DNA from: Tannerella sp.
Lineage (GTDB): Bacteria; Bacteroidota; Bacteroidia; Bacteroidales; Tannerellaceae
Reading direction: 5' to 3'
DNA length: 6,122 nt
NCBI GenBank assembly: GCA_031289445.1
Contig: JAITPL010000003.1
Span: forward strand, 1-6,122
The notes under the pieces are model-generated. The model did no database searches. It saw only the letters and a program-made list of their open reading frames with translations, and was not told where the DNA came from. A program made the position numbers and the translations under genes. How positions within the stretch are numbered: position 1 is the first letter of the stretch; every line of letters starts with the position of its first letter. Of the stretch, positions 4,876-6,122 are shown one piece after another.

Positions 4876-6016
4876 AAAATACGACTGGCGCAAGCCATTC
4901 AGAGTGTTGTTCCACTCACTCTTCTCGTCCCTAAACTTCGTTTTAGTGGCGCTACTCATCGCGTCCGCATTTTCCGACCTCGTCTCGCCAATGCAAAATA
5001 TCACCTTCGCCTATCTCGGACTTGCCTTTCCGCTGCTTGTAATCGCCAATGTATGCTTCTTCGTTTACTGGCTTTTCGTCCATAAGTGGTGGTGGGGCTT
5101 TATTCTGACACTTACTTTCGTAGCCTGCTGGAAGCCGATCTTTCGCTACTGCCCCTTCTATCCGGCAACAGTCGTTGCAACAGACGATGAAACGGTCATC
5201 AAACTGATGTCGTACAACGTGATGAGCTTCGCCTACAAGGACCACAGCCCGCAGTCGCCCAACAAAATCATCGAATATATTGCCGCTTCGGGAGCTGACG
5301 TCGTCTGCCTGCAGGAATACATGGTCAGCACGCGCCCCAATCTGATGAGTTCGAAAGATGTAGCAGCCGCCCTGCCGATGTATCCGTATATAGCCGAAAT
5401 CATCTTCTCGTCGCACAACAACGGCGGTTACAAGTATGGACTTGCCGTGCTGTCGAAGTTTCCCATTACCCGCTCGCGGCGCATCAGTTTCCCTTCGGTT
5501 TATAACGGCTCTTCCTTGCATGATATAAATGTGCGGGGGCGCAAACTAACCGTCGTCAACAACCACCTCGAATCGTTCAAACTGACCTCGGAGGATCGCT
5601 CGCAATATTCCGAAATCATTACCAATGCCAACTTCGAGCATTTCGAGTCGTTTAGAGGCTCGATGCAGCAGAAACTCGGACAGGCCTTCCGCGTCCGCTC
5701 GAAGCAGAGTGAAACGGTCGTCGCCGAAATACGCAAGGCAAATAGCTATTATACAGTCGCATGCGGCGACTTAAACGATACTCCAATATCATACTCTCAC
5801 AAGGTTTTCAATGATTATATGCTCGACGCTTATGCCGAATCGGGCTTCGGGCCGGGCATCTCCTACAACCGCAATTTCTTCCCTTTCCGCATCGACCATA
5901 TCTTTCACACAGCAAGCATCGAGGCCTCGAACTGCCGCGTTGATCGCAACATACGCCTTTCAGATCACTACCCTATACACTGCTATATCAAACTGAAAGT
6001 AGAAGGGAGAAGGTAG
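4859..6016 (+). CDS. Membrane-anchored endonuclease/exonuclease/phosphatase (EEP) family protein
   Basis: A 385-residue protein with three N-terminal transmembrane helices (about 18-38, 49-72, 78-95) and a C-terminal EEP domain from about 112. The metal-dependent phosphoesterase motifs are all present: N120 in SYNV, E153 in LQEY, H236 in NNHLES, D304 and N306 in GDLNDTP, D346 in RIDHIF, and D369-H370 in SDHYP. These are the residues used by DNase I, Mg2+-dependent sphingomyelinases and inositol phosphatases, so it hydrolyses a phosphodiester or phosphomonoester. The actual substrate cannot be read. With three helices the catalytic domain is probably on the opposite face of the inner membrane from the N-terminus. 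The ATG overlaps rhomboid 2 by 17 bp and follows an A8 tract. The stop TAG and the last codons (VEGRR) lie inside a heptamer repeat, so the C-terminus may vary between strains. Confidence 0.92.
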   Translation: MQAKSRKYDWRKPFRVLFHSLFSSLNFVLVALLIASAFSDLVSPMQNITFAYLGLAFPLLVIANVCFFVYWLFVHKWWWGFILTLTFVACWKPIFRYCPFYPATVVATDDETVIKLMSYNVMSFAYKDHSPQSPNKIIEYIAASGADVVCLQEYMVSTRPNLMSSKDVAAALPMYPYIAEIIFSSHNNGGYKYGLAVLSKFPITRSRRISFPSVYNGSSLHDINVRGRKLTVVNNHLESFKLTSEDRSQYSEIITNANFEHFESFRGSMQQKLGQAFRVRSKQSETVVAEIRKANSYYTVACGDLNDTPISYSHKVFNDYMLDAYAESGFGPGISYNRNFFPFRIDHIFHTASIEASNCRVDRNIRLSDHYPIHCYIKLKVEGRR

Positions 6017-6103
6017 AAGGTAGAAAGTAGAAGGTAGAAAGTAGAAGGTAGAAAGTAGAAGGTAGAAGGTAGGAATGGAGAATGGAGGGTAAAAAATGGA
6101 GGA
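5999..6103. repeat. Heptamer tandem repeat (GTAGAAG/GTAGAAA) overlapping the EEP stop codon
   Basis: Fifteen 7-bp units can be laid end to end from 5999. The first ten (5999-6068) are GTAGAAG or GTAGAAA, with one GGAGAAG at 6006. Between 6013 and 6061 the two forms alternate, making a 14-bp super-period. The later units drift to GTAGGAA, TGGAGAA, TGGAGGG, TAAAAAA and TGGAGGA. The repeat begins within the last six codons of the EEP gene and supplies its TAG stop. No terminator hairpin is visible between here and the window edge. Confidence 0.9.
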
Positions 6104-6122
6104 TTTCGGGCATTGAGACGCG

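Overview
The window looks like a chromosomal segment from a member of the Bacteroidetes, most likely Bacteroidales. Three things point there. Two divergent promoters carry the Bacteroidetes -7 motif TAnnTTTG. Translation starts are A-rich and mostly lack Shine-Dalgarno sequences. The gene string (HU, two consecutive rhomboid proteases, a membrane-anchored endonuclease/exonuclease/phosphatase) is typical of that group. The species cannot be named from the sequence alone. The dense small palindromic and heptameric repeats suggest a repeat-rich lineage.

Layout. Positions 1-80 probably hold the last codons of an upstream gene. Positions 81-616 contain no credible gene. They hold an array of nine 41-bp units with a palindromic core (132 to about 486), a copy of a widespread CGTCATTGCGAGG-type dispersed repeat (503-528), a 7-bp-period run (527-575) and a 17-bp direct duplication that runs almost to the next start codon. 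A plus-strand pair follows: an exported metallo-beta-lactamase-fold hydrolase (617-1525) and a multi-cluster iron-sulfur protein related to the N-terminal electron-input modules of NuoG and HydA (1535-2611). The iron-sulfur gene carries an in-frame palindromic repeat insertion of about 96-99 bp. Two nearly identical strong hairpins (2628-2702) separate it from a convergent HU gene (2728-3000, minus).

The HU gene and the next operon are divergent, with one promoter for each direction in 3001-3206. The plus-strand promoter has a 22-bp dyad upstream of its -7 box. The operon contains rhomboid 1 (3207-3959), rhomboid 2 with a charged cytoplasmic tail (3940-4875) and a membrane-anchored EEP-family protein (4859-6016). 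All three overlap by 17-20 bp and so are probably translationally coupled. The window ends in a heptamer repeat (5999-6103) that contains the EEP stop codon.

The genes are mostly ordinary housekeeping or envelope functions. The unusual content is the repeats. The 41-bp array and the twin hairpins both preserve their stems through paired changes on both arms. A third palindrome has been accepted inside a protein-coding gene.
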